Below, one piece after another: positions 10,621 to 21,949 of a stretch of 64,000 nt of DNA. A program made the position numbers and the translations under genes. Origin of the DNA: Diaporthe sp. PMI_573 (taxonomy: Eukaryota > Ascomycota > Sordariomycetes > Diaporthales > Diaporthaceae). The stretch's first letter is position 1. The number at the start of each line of letters is the position of its first letter. The DNA is taken from NCBI GenBank assembly GCA_021399435.1, contig JAJTUP010000036.1:434001-498000 (forward strand), written 5' to 3'. Under the pieces are notes generated by a model, which ran no database searches, was not told the origin of the DNA, and saw only the letters and a list, made by a program, of their open reading frames with translations.

Positions 10621-11540
10621 GGTCTGCCTTCATGTGCCGTCCACCGAGCAGAGCCTTGCGTCCGAGCCAGCCTCTTCGCAGCCTTGCACGCCTATCCCGC
10701 CGCTATGTACAAGCATGGGCCGCCTTTGACGTCTCGGGCTCCTGCACATGACTTGCTCATATTTTGTCGTCGGATGCACCACAGAGCTTCGGTCGCAGAG
10801 GACCCTTGTGAATAAGTACGCCTCAGGGAAACCCCTTGTAACGGGTCCTGGGCGAAATGGCACGTCATCAAGTGCTACCCTCCACGCAGCTTACACAGTC
10901 ATGCCACGTTCCACGCTGGTGGCTTGATCCCGTACTGTACGCAGTAAGTAAATTTGGTCGCTGGGATCCCATTATGCACACATCCCGAGGAAACGGTTCA
11001 AAAAGGGTGTCTCTGCCTCGCTGCTGGCCACTCGCGGGATACCAATCCGTCCAGTAGTAGCCCTAGCAGTGTGATTGCCTGGCAAACACCCTGTGAATAG
11101 TTATGGGATGCATCTGCTATGGAAGCTTCTGCGTCACAAAATCATCAAGAGGGCTTCACTTCAGTACGGATTGGTGACTGGCGGGGACGGTGGTTGAGAG
11201 GCTGCTGTTGGTTTACTGTGGAAATACCCCTGAGGCATGAGGAAGCTGTCCCTCACAGCCTGGTAGGGACCCCCGGCTGACTTGCCTGCTTGCTTGACAG
11301 CTCTGCCCCTCCCACCCCAATTCAGGCAGATCGCATGATTGGAAGGAAGACGCATCTCCCCCCCCCACTATTTCATTGGGTGCTCTTTCTTTTCTCCTCA
11401 CTTTGCTCACCTCCCTTTTGCCTTGCCCTCCTCCTCCAAGAAGCAGAGAACACCACGTCTTCAACTTCTCTGGACCGGCTGCTGCAGTAAAGTCTTTTCA
11501 GGGGGATTCCTCCTCTTTCACGGCCGTCTCCTTTCTCTCC

Positions 11541-11583
11541 TTCTCTCTCTCTCTCTCTCTCTATCGCTCTCTCTCTCTCTCTC
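11541..11583 (+). repeat. (CT)n polypyrimidine tract
   Basis: Near-perfect CT dinucleotide run interrupted by one ATCG, in the region upstream of PUB1. Such tracts are common core-promoter elements in filamentous fungi. A promoter role here is inference. Confidence 0.85.
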
Positions 11584-12197
11584 CTATCTTGGTCGTTTCC
11601 TGCTCTGCTCGTCGTCAGTCCACCAGTGCCGTCTGCTTTCCTCGGGTCTCAGTCGATATCTCCGTCTTCGTCTCCATCGTCATATCTCTAGCTGCTTCCG
11701 CTGCTCGTCTCTCTTGGTCGACATCACCTCCGAATCCTCTTCGAGCGTCGGGATTCTTCGTCTTCCGTTTCTCGCATCTCCTGTCAGCTTCAGCTTCTCA
11801 TCGTGTGCGAATATTTCCTTTCGTCGACTGAGCTCTTTCCGCTGCTTGTCTAGCTTTGCGCAGCCGCCGCTTGGTATCGCAACACAGCCAGTAGCACGAC
11901 ACATTCCCCTCTTGTGTCTCTCCCGAGCTTGCTTGGTTGTGGAATTTGCTCAAGACAAAAGGCCGCCCCGACCAGAAGATCAGGCTAGAATATTGGTCTC
12001 CAAAGGCTCAAGGGATATATTTTCCAGAAATCTTCGAGGTTATACAGGAGAAAGTACTTTCTTCTGCAGTCCTGCCCCACGTTCTTATTCGCGCGTCGTG
12101 GATCACTTTGGTTTAGTCCAGGGCTTGCTTTACGCAAATCCTGCCTCTCAAGCTATCACCTATCTTCCCGAAGACCTCTGTCACCGAGCTGATCAAG

Positions 12198-13846
12198 ATG
12201 GCCGAGCCTGGCGCTCAGTTGCCTCCTCCCCCCCAGCCCAACGCTGGGGCTCCTGGCTATGAGAATGGCCAGAACGGTGGCTCTGGGAGCCATATGCCAC
12301 CGCCACCTCTGCACATCCCGCCCAACACGAACCCGATCCCGACTGCGATCACGTCGCCCATGACTGGAAACACCATCACGTCTCCAGGCAGTGCCAACCC
12401 CTTCGTCCGGCGTGCGGCCCCCGAGCCCAATAAGAGGGCTCTCTATGTTGGTGGACTAGACCCTCGCGTGACTGAGGATGTTCTCCGTCAGATATTTGAG
12501 ACTACCGGTCACGTTCAAAACGTCAAGATCATCCCCGACAAGAATGTGAGTCGGAAGAAGTCCTTGGTGTTTGTTACCGCTGCAAAGTTGCTGACTTGCT
12601 TTTACGCAGAACAAGGGCTTCAACTATGGTTTCGTCGAGTATGATGACCCTGGTGCGGCCGAGCGTGCCATGCAAACCCTGAACGGTCGTCGTGTACATC
12701 AGATGGTGCGTAAACGGAGCGCGCCGTAGCTGTCACTTCGGGAAATTAACACAGTGTACAGGAGATTCGTGTCAACTGGGCCTACCAGTCCAACACGGCT
12801 AGCAAGGAGGATACCTCGAATCACTTCCACATTTTTGTTGGCGATTTGTCAAACGAGGTCAACGACGAGGTCCTTCTTCAAGCCTTCTCGGCGTTCGGCT
12901 CCGTATCTGAAGCTCGGGTCATGTGGGATATGAAGACCGGACGGTCCCGTGGCTATGGATTCGTGGCGTTCCGAGACCGTGGTGAAGCGGAGAAGGCCCT
13001 CAGCTCGATGGACGGCGAGTGGCTTGGCTCTCGTGCGATCCGCTGTAACTGGGCGAACCAAAAGGGACAGCCGTCTATCGCGCAGCAGCAGGCAATGCAG
13101 TCGATGGGCATGACGCCAACGACCCCTTACGGCCACCACCACTTCCCCACCCATGGAGTCCATAGCTACGACATGATCGTGAACCAGACCCCGGCGTGGC
13201 AGACGACTTGCTATGTCGGCAACCTGACCCCCTACACCACTCAGAATGACCTCGTGCCCCTGTTCTCCAACTTCGGTTATGTCGTTGAGTCGAGGTTCCA
13301 GGCTGATCGCGGGTTTGCGTTCATCAAGATGGATTCGCACGAGAATGCTGCCATGGCGATCTGTCAGCTTAATGGCTACAATGTCAATGGCAGGCCTCTG
13401 AAGTGCAGTGTAAGTCGACCTTGTGAAACTCCCAGTTGATTTTGAGCAGATGCTGATCTTGTTACAAGTGGGGCAAGGACAAGACTCCCAGCAACCCACA
13501 GGGCGGCTTCGACCCCAACCAGGCCTACAGCCCCCAGAGTGCTCAGGCGTCCGCGTTCCCCGGCACTCCCAACACCTACTTCCCCCAGTATGCTGGAGGT
13601 GAGATGGCCCGCTTTCCCAACTCCGTTGGGTACCCTGTCACGCCACTGACTTCTGCCGCAGCGCAGTACGGACAGCAAGGTAACTACGGTGGTCCGGCCG
13701 CGCAGTCTCCTGCAGGTTATGGACCTCAGATGGGCTTCAGCGGACCACCCAGCGCCGGTGGCTACGGTCGAGGCCAGCAACTACCCAATGCCCAATGGGC
13801 GCCACCTCAGGGGCCCAACGCAGCATATGGCGGCTACCAGGGCTAA
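12198..13846 (+). CDS. pub1: Poly(A)/U-rich RNA-binding protein, Pub1/TIA-1 family
   Basis: Exons 12198-12545, 12610-12705, 12762-13409 and 13469-13846; the last is probably split again by an in-frame intron at 13599-13661. The product is 468 residues if that intron is removed, 489 if retained. Pub1/TIA-1 proteins bind U-rich mRNA, modulate stability and translation, and enter stress granules. Residues 1-80 are Pro/Gly-rich. RRM1 (about 81-155) has RNP2 LYVGGL and RNP1 NYGFVEYD. RRM2 (about 170-247) has IFVGDL and RGYGFVAF. RRM3 (about 297-365) has CYVGNL and RGFAFIKM. The tail is a Gln/Gly/Tyr-rich prion-like domain. The motif KCSWGKDK spans the third intron, whose acceptor is AAG rather than CAG/TAG. 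The start at 12198 is the first ATG of the continuous family-like frame. Confidence 0.95.
13599..13661 (+). other. Probable stop-free in-frame intron (63 nt) in PUB1
   Basis: GTGAGA donor, CACTGAC branch point 11 nt before the acceptor region, and GCAG acceptor, all matching the other introns here. The length is 63 nt and contains no stop, so both spliced and retained forms are open. Removal joins FPQYAG directly to AQYGQQ, which restores the repetitive Tyr/Gly/Gln tail expected for this family. Retention adds 21 non-repetitive residues. Confidence 0.7.
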
Positions 13847-16239
13847 TCCCATGGCGAAAAAAGCGAGCCAGGTACCACGACACCGCGGGTCCGCCATTTG
13901 TTGCGCCTGTCCATGCAAACCCGATCTCATCTGCCAACTAGACTGAGTGTCAGAGAGGACGCAGGTCCTCGCATTCCCAGGCGTTAGAAATGGCGTGAGC
14001 GCATTGCTTCACCCGTCGACCCGTACCTGTTACAACACAGTTACAACATCAATTTCAAGTCTAATGACGCCTCTCTACTCTTCCAACTACCTCTTTTTGT
14101 GGGATTTTGCAAGCATTTTTTAGAGCGTGGGAATGATTGAACAACTTTGACGGCACCGAAGCCGGGCAGTCTCGATGTCCTGACATTACCGGTGAATCAC
14201 AGACATCTCGTTCTCATGTACCTCACATCCAGGTCCCGCGTTCTTTATTCGGATCACAGTTCACGGTCCATCTGTTCCGTGCCAGGGGGGGTTGGGGGTT
14301 TCCTGAATGTCCGCTGTCACAAAAGATACCAGGTTGTGTGTGTGCTTTCTGTACGCTGGATACCACTTTCGTCTTCACGCTACTGGGAGTGTTTTCGGGT
14401 CCTACAGGGGGAAGTCTCTTTCCAATTTTGATACGCAAACGAGATTCACTTTGGTGGCTTGCATGTGGAGGAGATGCTATACTTTGGGATGACTTTACGA
14501 ATTTCTCTACCTCTCGCTTTGATTGCAAATTCATCCGTCTTTTCTGCACTCACTGCAACCGATACTGGTGGCATTCATTCCGAGTTGTGCCGCGGGCTTT
14601 CTTTTGGCGAGGGACACCGTAAAGTCTCCGTACATGAAGCTGTTCCAAACGAGCGAGGGAGCGGCGGGCCAGCAATGCTTGTGTAGCTGAGCGGAGCGGC
14701 ATTGAGTGCTGAGTAGTTAGACTGTGATACGAACTACAAGATGGCATCGGTGCAGCTGGCCCGATGTCGTGGCCGACCTCGTCACTGGCATCGTAGATAA
14801 TCAATGCTTCCGAAACCTGGCTGACATGTGTGAGACGGCTCGTGGGTGCCCGCTCCCACCAACAACAACAAACGCAAATGACTCGGGGATGGCGATGGCA
14901 ATGGGCAGTATCAGACGGGGTCAAATAGTGCTCCTGTCTTGACGTATCATGCTCGGGCGCTTGTATGGTCATGACTCCGGGTTGAGGTGATTGGCAGGGA
15001 GTCTTGGGGCGGGCGGCGGTGGTGATGGTATGCTCTGACAAGCGTCCGGCACAGATCGTACGGTGTGGGAGACAGTCGAATCCGGATCGAGAGTCCTTTC
15101 AGAGAAGCAGACTCACACTGTGCGACGTCGTGCATCAGACTGGAAATGAGCTGGCGCCTGTTTTTAGTGCCCAACCCAGCCGAAAGCTGGAGGTCCCCAA
15201 GGTTTACTCTACCAACCTTGCAAGGTTACCTCGCCGGCCCTTGCTGTGCACCTACCACAGCAAGTAGCTCTCCCGGGCCCCCTCTGGCCGGCCGCCCAGA
15301 GCTGCCCAGGTTTCAATCACTGGCATCAGTGAGCATCGAGTGAGCATTGAGCAACATCCTCGTGCCTGCCTCCAGGGCAAAAGGCAGTTAAAAAGCAGTC
15401 TTGGTTGTAGGTAGGTAACCCGGGGTTCTTGGGACCTCCCATCTCCAGGTTTACGGCTTGGCACTACGGGCCAGCTTTGCTCCCACTCCCTCTTCCCCCA
15501 TCTCCCACTGCTCCCCCAGTCCCCGTCCAACCCGTCGTCACCCACCCACCATTGTGTGTATGTGTGCGCGCCCAGACAATCCGGACAGGCATTGAAACGG
15601 CCAAAAGCAGTGGCACGCTTTTCAAACGACTCCAAGTCTACACCCATCTCAACAGCATCACCACCACCACAGGCAGTGAACCCGCCTCCGCCGCCTCTGA
15701 CGTATTGTTTACTGTCCTGTGCCCGTCCATTCCATAATGAGCGTCTAGAGCAACTCGATAACGGGTCTCCTCTCGCCGTCCTCCTGGGACGCGTTTGTGC
15801 CCAATTGATCGGCCCAGGCCCAGCTCAGCCAGCTCATTTCCGTCGGGCGGCCTTGTCCCTCTGGTTTCTGGTGTCATCCCCCTCCCCTTCGCAGTCGACA
15901 ACCAACCCACTTTTTGCTCGCCTAGCACGCCCGCCAGCCAACGACAACAACCGTGCTTGCTGCCCGCCCAGCGAGCTCGTTCCAGGGTCTGCATCCTGGA
16001 CCGCTCGCCATCTCTACCCATCTCTCGACAAGAAGAGCCCGACGCGAACCAAAAACCCAACAACGAACGCTCTTGTTTCTCTCGGACGGGCCTCATCTCA
16101 GGTTTCGCCCGTCTGCCCACCCGCCGACTTGCCTCACCGTCCCGACTACCTCAACCCCCCCCCACCCCCGACCTGTCCTCGCCTCGAATAGCGACGTCAA
16201 CCCCGACGGTGGCTTTAACGTCACCAACCAGCCGCAGTC
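13847..16239. other. Intergenic and 5' region of YAK1
   Basis: 2.4 kb without a gene I can support. The 3' part (about 15450-16239) is strongly C/T-rich and probably forms the YAK1 promoter and a long leader. Open frames up to about 210 codons there are Pro/Ser/Arg low complexity in all three frames, which is what such composition produces by chance. A B-box-like element (GTCGAATCC) near 15070 has no matching A box or cloverleaf. Confidence 0.5.
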
Positions 16240-19133
16240 ATGGATCAGTGGGGGCCAGGCTACCACGACCCTGCCGGCGCATCGAGGAGATACAATGGCA
16301 ATGACCAGATGGGCCCCAGAGGCTACGCTGCCCAGCCAGCTCAGGCGCCGGCCCAGGCGCCTGCAGGATTCAAATACGACCAGTACCAGGCCGGTCTCAA
16401 TTCACATGCCTCAAGCTCCGCGACCTCCCCCGTCACCACCCCGCAGCTGCGCGACAACAACGGCGACGTCGCCATGGCCGACGCAAACGATCCCTACACG
16501 AGCATGAGAATGCCCATGAGGCCCCATCACTCTACACATGTCTCCAGCGGCAGCCGATCCTCCACCCTGCACTCTCCGCAGGAACCTTCTGCGGCTGCCC
16601 AACGGTACTCGCCAATGGAGGTGCTGTCCCCAACCTCCCCGTACGCCAAAGCTGGGGCCAGCCAGTTCTCTGCACCCCCGACAACGCGACAGTCCCCGAC
16701 CCGGTCGGCCGATTACCACTCCCCACAGAGTCCGTACTATCAGAGTAGTCGGCAATCATCCCAGCAGCTGCCGCCCATGGCACCCTTCCCCGCTGCTCTC
16801 GATCAGTACCCCCAGCCTGGCGTCATGAGCCCGAGAGGAGACACCTGGCCAAACATTCCTACCTCTCCCAAACGGATGCTCTCCATGCAAGCAGGCCCGG
16901 TGGTGAGCAAGGGCCCGGTGCCCGAGTTCAAGAAGATCAGGACACCACAGGATCTCCAGCCGAGGGTCACCGCGCAGCCAGCCTTCCGGCGAGCGAATCC
17001 AGAGGGTGGTTTTATTAGTGTAGGTGACGCATCCGTGTGTTTCATGTATGCCGCCCACGCCAGCGACTGACGACGATGTTGCAGCCCCTTCAAGCCCTGA
17101 CCGTTCATCTGCCGGCGACGTACCGGATATGCAACCCGAGCTTCAAGTACGAGTCATCGCGCAACCCTCGGCGGGTCCTGACGAAGCCAAGCAAAGGCTG
17201 CAAGAACGATGGCTACGACAACGAGGACAGTGACTACATCCTATACGTCAACGACATCCTCGGCTCTGAGGAGGCTGGGCACAAGTGAGTCACTTCCAAG
17301 CCCTCGCGGCAAGGGCGCAACTAGCTAAACCTGCATGACAGGAATCGGTATTTGATTTTGGACGTTTTGGGCCAGGGAACGTTCGGCCAGGTCGTGAAAT
17401 GCCAGAATCTCAAGACCCAGGAGGTTGTTGCCGTCAAGGTCATCAAGAACCGCACTGCGTACTTCAACCAGAGCATGATGGAGGTGTCTGTTCTGGACTT
17501 GGTAAGACTGCGCTGAATTCTGATCTTGAGCGGCTCGCTGACATCTATGTAGCTCAACACCAAGCTCGACAAGAACGATGACCATCATCTGTTGAGGTTG
17601 AAAGACACCTTCATACACAAACAGCACTTGTGTCTGGTCTTCGAGCTTCTCAGTGTCAACCTGTACGAGTTGATTAAGCAGAACCAGTTCCGCGGTCTTA
17701 GCACAACTCTGGTCAGGGTCTTCGCTCAGCAACTCCTGAACGGGCTGGCGCTTCTGAACAAGGCTCGCCTAATCCACTGCGACCTGAAACCCGAAAACAT
17801 CCTATTGAAGAACCTCGAAAGCCCCATCATTAAAATTATCGACTTCGGTTCGGCATGCGACGAGCGACAGACTGTGTACACGTACATCCAGTCGAGATTC
17901 TACCGTTCACCGGAAGTGCTACTGGGACTGCCATACTCTTCAGCGATAGACATGTGGTCGCTCGGTTGCATCGTCGTCGAGCTCTTCCTTGGCCTGCCGT
18001 TGTTCCCCGGATCTTCAGAGTACAATCAGGTCTCGCGGATCGTTGAAATGCTCGGCAACCCGCCAAACTGGATGATCGAAATGGGGAAGCAGGCGGGCGA
18101 ATTCTTTGAGAAGAGACAGGACGAGTTCGGCCGTCGGACGTATCACCTGAAGAGCATGGAGCAGTACTCGAGGGAGCACGGGACTAAGGAACAGCCCAGC
18201 AAGAAGTATTTCCAGGCAGAGACATTACCGGAGATCATCAAGTCTTACCCCATGCCTCGGAAGAATATGAAGCCGATCGAGATAGAGAGAGGTATGTGGT
18301 CTGTCGTCACTGATATTCAAACAGCCGGCACTGACAACGTGACAGAAATGAACAACCGGATCGCCTTCATAGACTTCGTGAGGGGTCTGCTCACCATCAA
18401 TCCTCTGGAGAGGTGGTCACCACAGCAGGCTAAGCTCCACCCGTTCATTACTCAGACCAAGTTCACTGGTCCTTTCGTGCCACCGATGAACCTCAAGGCA
18501 AGCTCTCTTAACAGGTCACCGGCGCCTGGGACGCAGCAGCAGCAACAGGCCGAGGCGATAAGCAAACAAAGGGCGCAGGCGGCACAGGCACAAGCCAACA
18601 CGGCGGCCCAGGGTGCCTACTCAATGGCTACTGGCCAGTATGCTTCTTCCAGTCACGGCGCAGGCGCGGCCTATGGCGGTAACAACATGTACTCACCCGG
18701 CCATGCCGGCCCGCCACCTGCATACGGTTCGCAACCGAATCCATATAGCCAAGTTGGCATGAACCCCGCGCAGATGCCGAATGCAAATTACAATGCTGTC
18801 ACGCAGCAACCCGGCATGTACCAACAGGCGGTGAGACGGCAGCGGGCTTCGACCATGGAACAGCAACAAAGCGGCATACCGGCAGCGATACAAAGGGTCG
18901 CCAGCCATCTCGACCCCAACGCACCCATTCGGCTGCAGCCCAGCCCAGCTTACTACCCTCCACCGGCGGATGGCGGTGGTCTTATAGATCCGGCTTCTGC
19001 GCGCGCCGGTGGCAGGAGGGGCAGCCAGGCCCAGAGAGGCGGGGCGGCCAGGGGCAATCGGGATTTCATCCGGAACCTGGAAGAGAGAACGCTGGAGGAG
19101 GGTTTCGGCCAGAATAATCACTGGGGTCACTGA
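16240..19133 (+). CDS. yak1: DYRK-family protein kinase Yak1
   Basis: Five exons: 16240-17019, 17085-17284, 17342-17501, 17553-18291 and 18346-19133, giving 888 residues. Yak1 is a dual-specificity kinase opposed by PKA that slows growth and promotes stress responses; the Aspergillus orthologue YakA acts in development. Residues 1-260 are Ser/Pro/Gln-rich. The DYRK-homology region precedes the kinase (about 260-325). The kinase domain (about 330-650) shows LGQGTFGQV, the VAVKVIK lysine, HCDLKPEN with catalytic Asp457, DFGSA with Asp477, and YTY (489-491), the activation-loop Tyr pair typical of DYRKs, followed by SRFYRSPE. The C-terminus is Gln/Ala-rich with QQQQQ tracts. Intron 4 (18292-18345, 54 nt) is in frame and has no stop. 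Splicing it out gives IEIEREMNNRIAF, the form expected from the family. Retention would insert 18 residues into the kinase C-lobe. Confidence 0.95.
18292..18345 (+). other. Stop-free in-frame intron (54 nt) in YAK1
   Basis: GTATGT donor, CACTGAC branch point, ACAG acceptor, phase 1, 54 nt, no internal stop. Retention would insert residues reading GMWSVVTDIQTAGTDNVT between two conserved helices of the kinase domain. Confidence 0.85.
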
Positions 19134-21097
19134 GGATAGATCGGCAGGATCGATGGAGATCCAAAGGCTGCAATTGCTATCCAAGTCCACGGGGTGGACC
19201 TCGACCTGGGATCACCCAGGTTGGGTGGGCAACGCGCCCAGCTGATACCCTTCCAGACAATCTAAGGAGGGATGTCGGCTTGATCGTTGCAGGATGGCTC
19301 ACTCGTCCAGTAAGCCCCCCCTGAAGTCTGCCTCTCGAAGGACAGCAGGGCGTGCTTTGTGCGGCAGACGGTGTCAAAGCCCGTCCTGGTGTGATTTCGG
19401 GGAGCTGTGGCCAAGGGCGGAGCCGAGGCCCGTCCTCTTTCAGGGGATGGAATCCTGACTGCATGCTCCAGTCCTCGGACGTCTTGATCTTGATGGGTTG
19501 GAAGTAACGATGGATGGTTAAGAGGAGGAGGGATGGAGCCATACTCCGTCGAAGTGAAGGCGGGGGCCGCGGCTGTGGAGTGTTGTTCTATAACTAGCTT
19601 TTTTGGAGAGGATGACCAAGTTTCAATTCCCCTTTTTGTGTTTTTCTACTTCTTTGGTCGCAGGACGAGGTGGAAGGTTGGGCATCAGTGGCTGGTATGA
19701 TATACGAATGTACGGGTCTACTACCGACCGTGCCCTCAGTGCGGCGGACATGAACAGTGGGGAAGGGACGGCTCCGTGGTCTAGTCTGCCTGGTTCGTAA
19801 AGACGCCTCAGAGAAAGCAAGAAAGCATGCATAGCTATGGATTATTTTTGGCAGCCATCAGTATCCCGGGAGGTGAAGTACAGGGAGCATGCTAAGCCGG
19901 TCCTCTCGCTTCTGGTCCAGGCCAGTAGTAGTCCGCTCGACCACCGCTCGTCACAACTCCTTCTGGGGGGAGAGCAGAGCAGAGCTTTCAGGAACGGGCT
20001 GTCCGTGGTCCATTTTACACTCGCCGCTGGCTAATCTTTAAGGCCTACTGTGCAGCAAGATCAACCTAATGGTGGAAATACAGCGCATCTGCCCGCGCCC
20101 GCGCGCCCGGACCGCAAGGACCGCAAGGGCATTGCCCATACATAGGTTTGACCACGGGTGTGTCCTCATCTCCACACATAGGGAGGGGGCACAGGGAAGG
20201 GGGCACCATCATTGTGTCCGAGGGCGATGGCTCTCATCTCCCTCTGACCGTTTCCCTGGGACGAAGACCTCCCAAGCAACGCTGATGATCCTTAGCCCGT
20301 CGTAGCTTTCATCGCCACCAGCTGAAGCACTCCAAATGGTCAGCTCGCCAATGCGTGGAAAGCATGTTGGACCCCCCCCCCTTTTCTTCTTAGGGACGGA
20401 TTAGACTATGCGCAACTATCACGACTCAGAAATGCTTGGAAAACCCGCTGCGGCCCTAGTCGGGAGCAGTTCATGCGGGAGGGCGGCGAAGCACACACAC
20501 ACACACCCCTCCCGGCCGTGGCGCATCGTGAGATGATGTGCGGTGAGAAACGAGACCGAGGCGATGTGAGTGACTCAGTCTGGATATATTGGGCCGAGAT
20601 GCCTTTTCCGGTTCTGACCACCTGTATATTTTCCTGCAATACGGGTGGAACAAGTTTTGTTCTATAGGCAATAAATGGGGGGCCGAGAATCGTTGTCGGT
20701 TGTGGATCGTAGGATGCTTGTTACCGTGTACAGTATATTCATTCGCATGTCCGTCCCGCCGGAGACGTCATCCGACATGGCCCAGTTCTGGTGCAGTTCG
20801 AGTCTCACCACTGTGCACGGTTGGTATTTTTTTATTTATTTTTTTGGTCTAGGTGGGAATGTTGATCGGGGGAGTACTCGGTAGGTACCTACCTGGTGGT
20901 TGGGCGATGCGTATATAGGGCGGATGGAAGACGCGGCGGCAGTGGGCAGACGACGCCGACTGGCTCGGGTGTCACCGCGTCGGGGCAGACTTGGCTCAAC
21001 GGCTCAGCGGCGGTGCACGCACACAAGGAAGTGGAGGTCCCCTAAAACCTAGAAGGTGCTAAATATAGAGGCGGCGGGGCTGATGGGCAGGACAGGG

Positions 21098-21169
21098 TTT
21101 TGGGGGGTGGTGGTGGTAGTGGTGGTGGTGGCATGGGATGGGATGGGATGGGATGGGAAATGGGACGGG
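21098..21169 (+). repeat. GGT/TGGGA repeats with G-quadruplex motif
   Basis: A run of GGT triplets is followed by five GGGAT units and two further G-tracts. From 21135 there are at least four GGG tracts separated by AT, which fits the canonical intramolecular G-quadruplex pattern on the plus strand. Confidence 0.85.
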
Positions 21170-21893
21170 GACCGGACCCAGCAGAACAAGCAGAGTGTCG
21201 CATCCCGCCAATTTATTACTGGCCTCTGGTGATCCTCGCCTGGGCATATATCTGCAGTGGCATGGCTATGGCCTACAGTATTGACGAGTGATTGAGAGGG
21301 AAAGAAAAGTCAATCGAGAAACTGCCCAGGTGGTGACGTTACCTGGGGGGAACTACCTGGGGGGAGGGCGATGCGATGTGACCTTGGGAGCTTGGGCCAG
21401 TACTGCTCTGCAGTCTCCTGTGTTAGAGCACCCGCGCGTCACGAATCGGCTTGTCAGCTCGTCAGCTCTGCTGGGGCCGTTGGGGCCGTGATGGTGCTTG
21501 GACCCCACCGCCAGGCGTGCCCGTTGGAAACCCACTCCCACGCGCGCTTTTCTCGACACTAGGCACACGTGTGGAAAGCAGGTCGGTCTGTTGCCGGGAT
21601 TATTCGATTCACAACAATTATAATTACAGGAACCACCACGCAGGATAGGAAACAATGACCCTTTGGCCTGGCAGTCCCCGAACACGTTGATAAATGCTAC
21701 AAGCGGAAACATTTCCAGAGGCATGGCAGAACGCGGCAAGACTATATTATCAAAGTACCTAGTCAGCTAGTGTAGACTATCCGTGGGCCGAGACCAAGAC
21801 AAGAGAAGATTGTCGCTGGGCTCACCAACAGCACCCTGGCCCGGCCTGTTGGCCGTTGATCAAGTTGGTGAAGCGTACACTAGTTGGAAAGAC

Positions 21894-21949
21894 GGAGATG
21901 GAGATGGAGATGGAGATGCAGATGCAGATGCAGATGCAGATGCAGATGG
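21894..21949 (+). repeat. Hexanucleotide array (GGAGAT)n(GCAGAT)n
   Basis: About four GGAGAT units pass directly into about five GCAGAT units, giving a compound hexanucleotide microsatellite. No supported gene overlaps it. Confidence 0.9.

Larger units (their letters stand above)
10318..12197. other. Intergenic and long 5' region of PUB1
   Basis: 1.9 kb with no supportable gene. A 12-bp direct repeat (CCTCCATGAGAT-type, about 2.5 copies) lies at 10588-10620. A (CT)n tract at 11541-11583 lies inside a pyrimidine-rich stretch that probably belongs to the PUB1 promoter and leader. The 307-codon open frame 11339-12262 that overlaps the PUB1 start in another frame is low complexity (Ser/Leu from CT repeats) and is treated as chance. 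Confidence 0.5.

Noticed and set aside
11339..12262. 307-codon open frame upstream of and overlapping the PUB1 start
   Set aside because: Composition is driven by CT repeats (Ser/Leu runs), other frames are equally open, and it conflicts with the well-supported PUB1 start.
14137..14622. 161-codon open frame downstream of PUB1
   Set aside because: Cys/Phe/Trp-rich random composition, no start context, probably PUB1 3' untranslated and spacer sequence.
15055..15090. Possible tRNA B box (GTCGAATCC)
   Set aside because: No A box at the proper distance, no acceptor stem pairing and no cloverleaf could be drawn.
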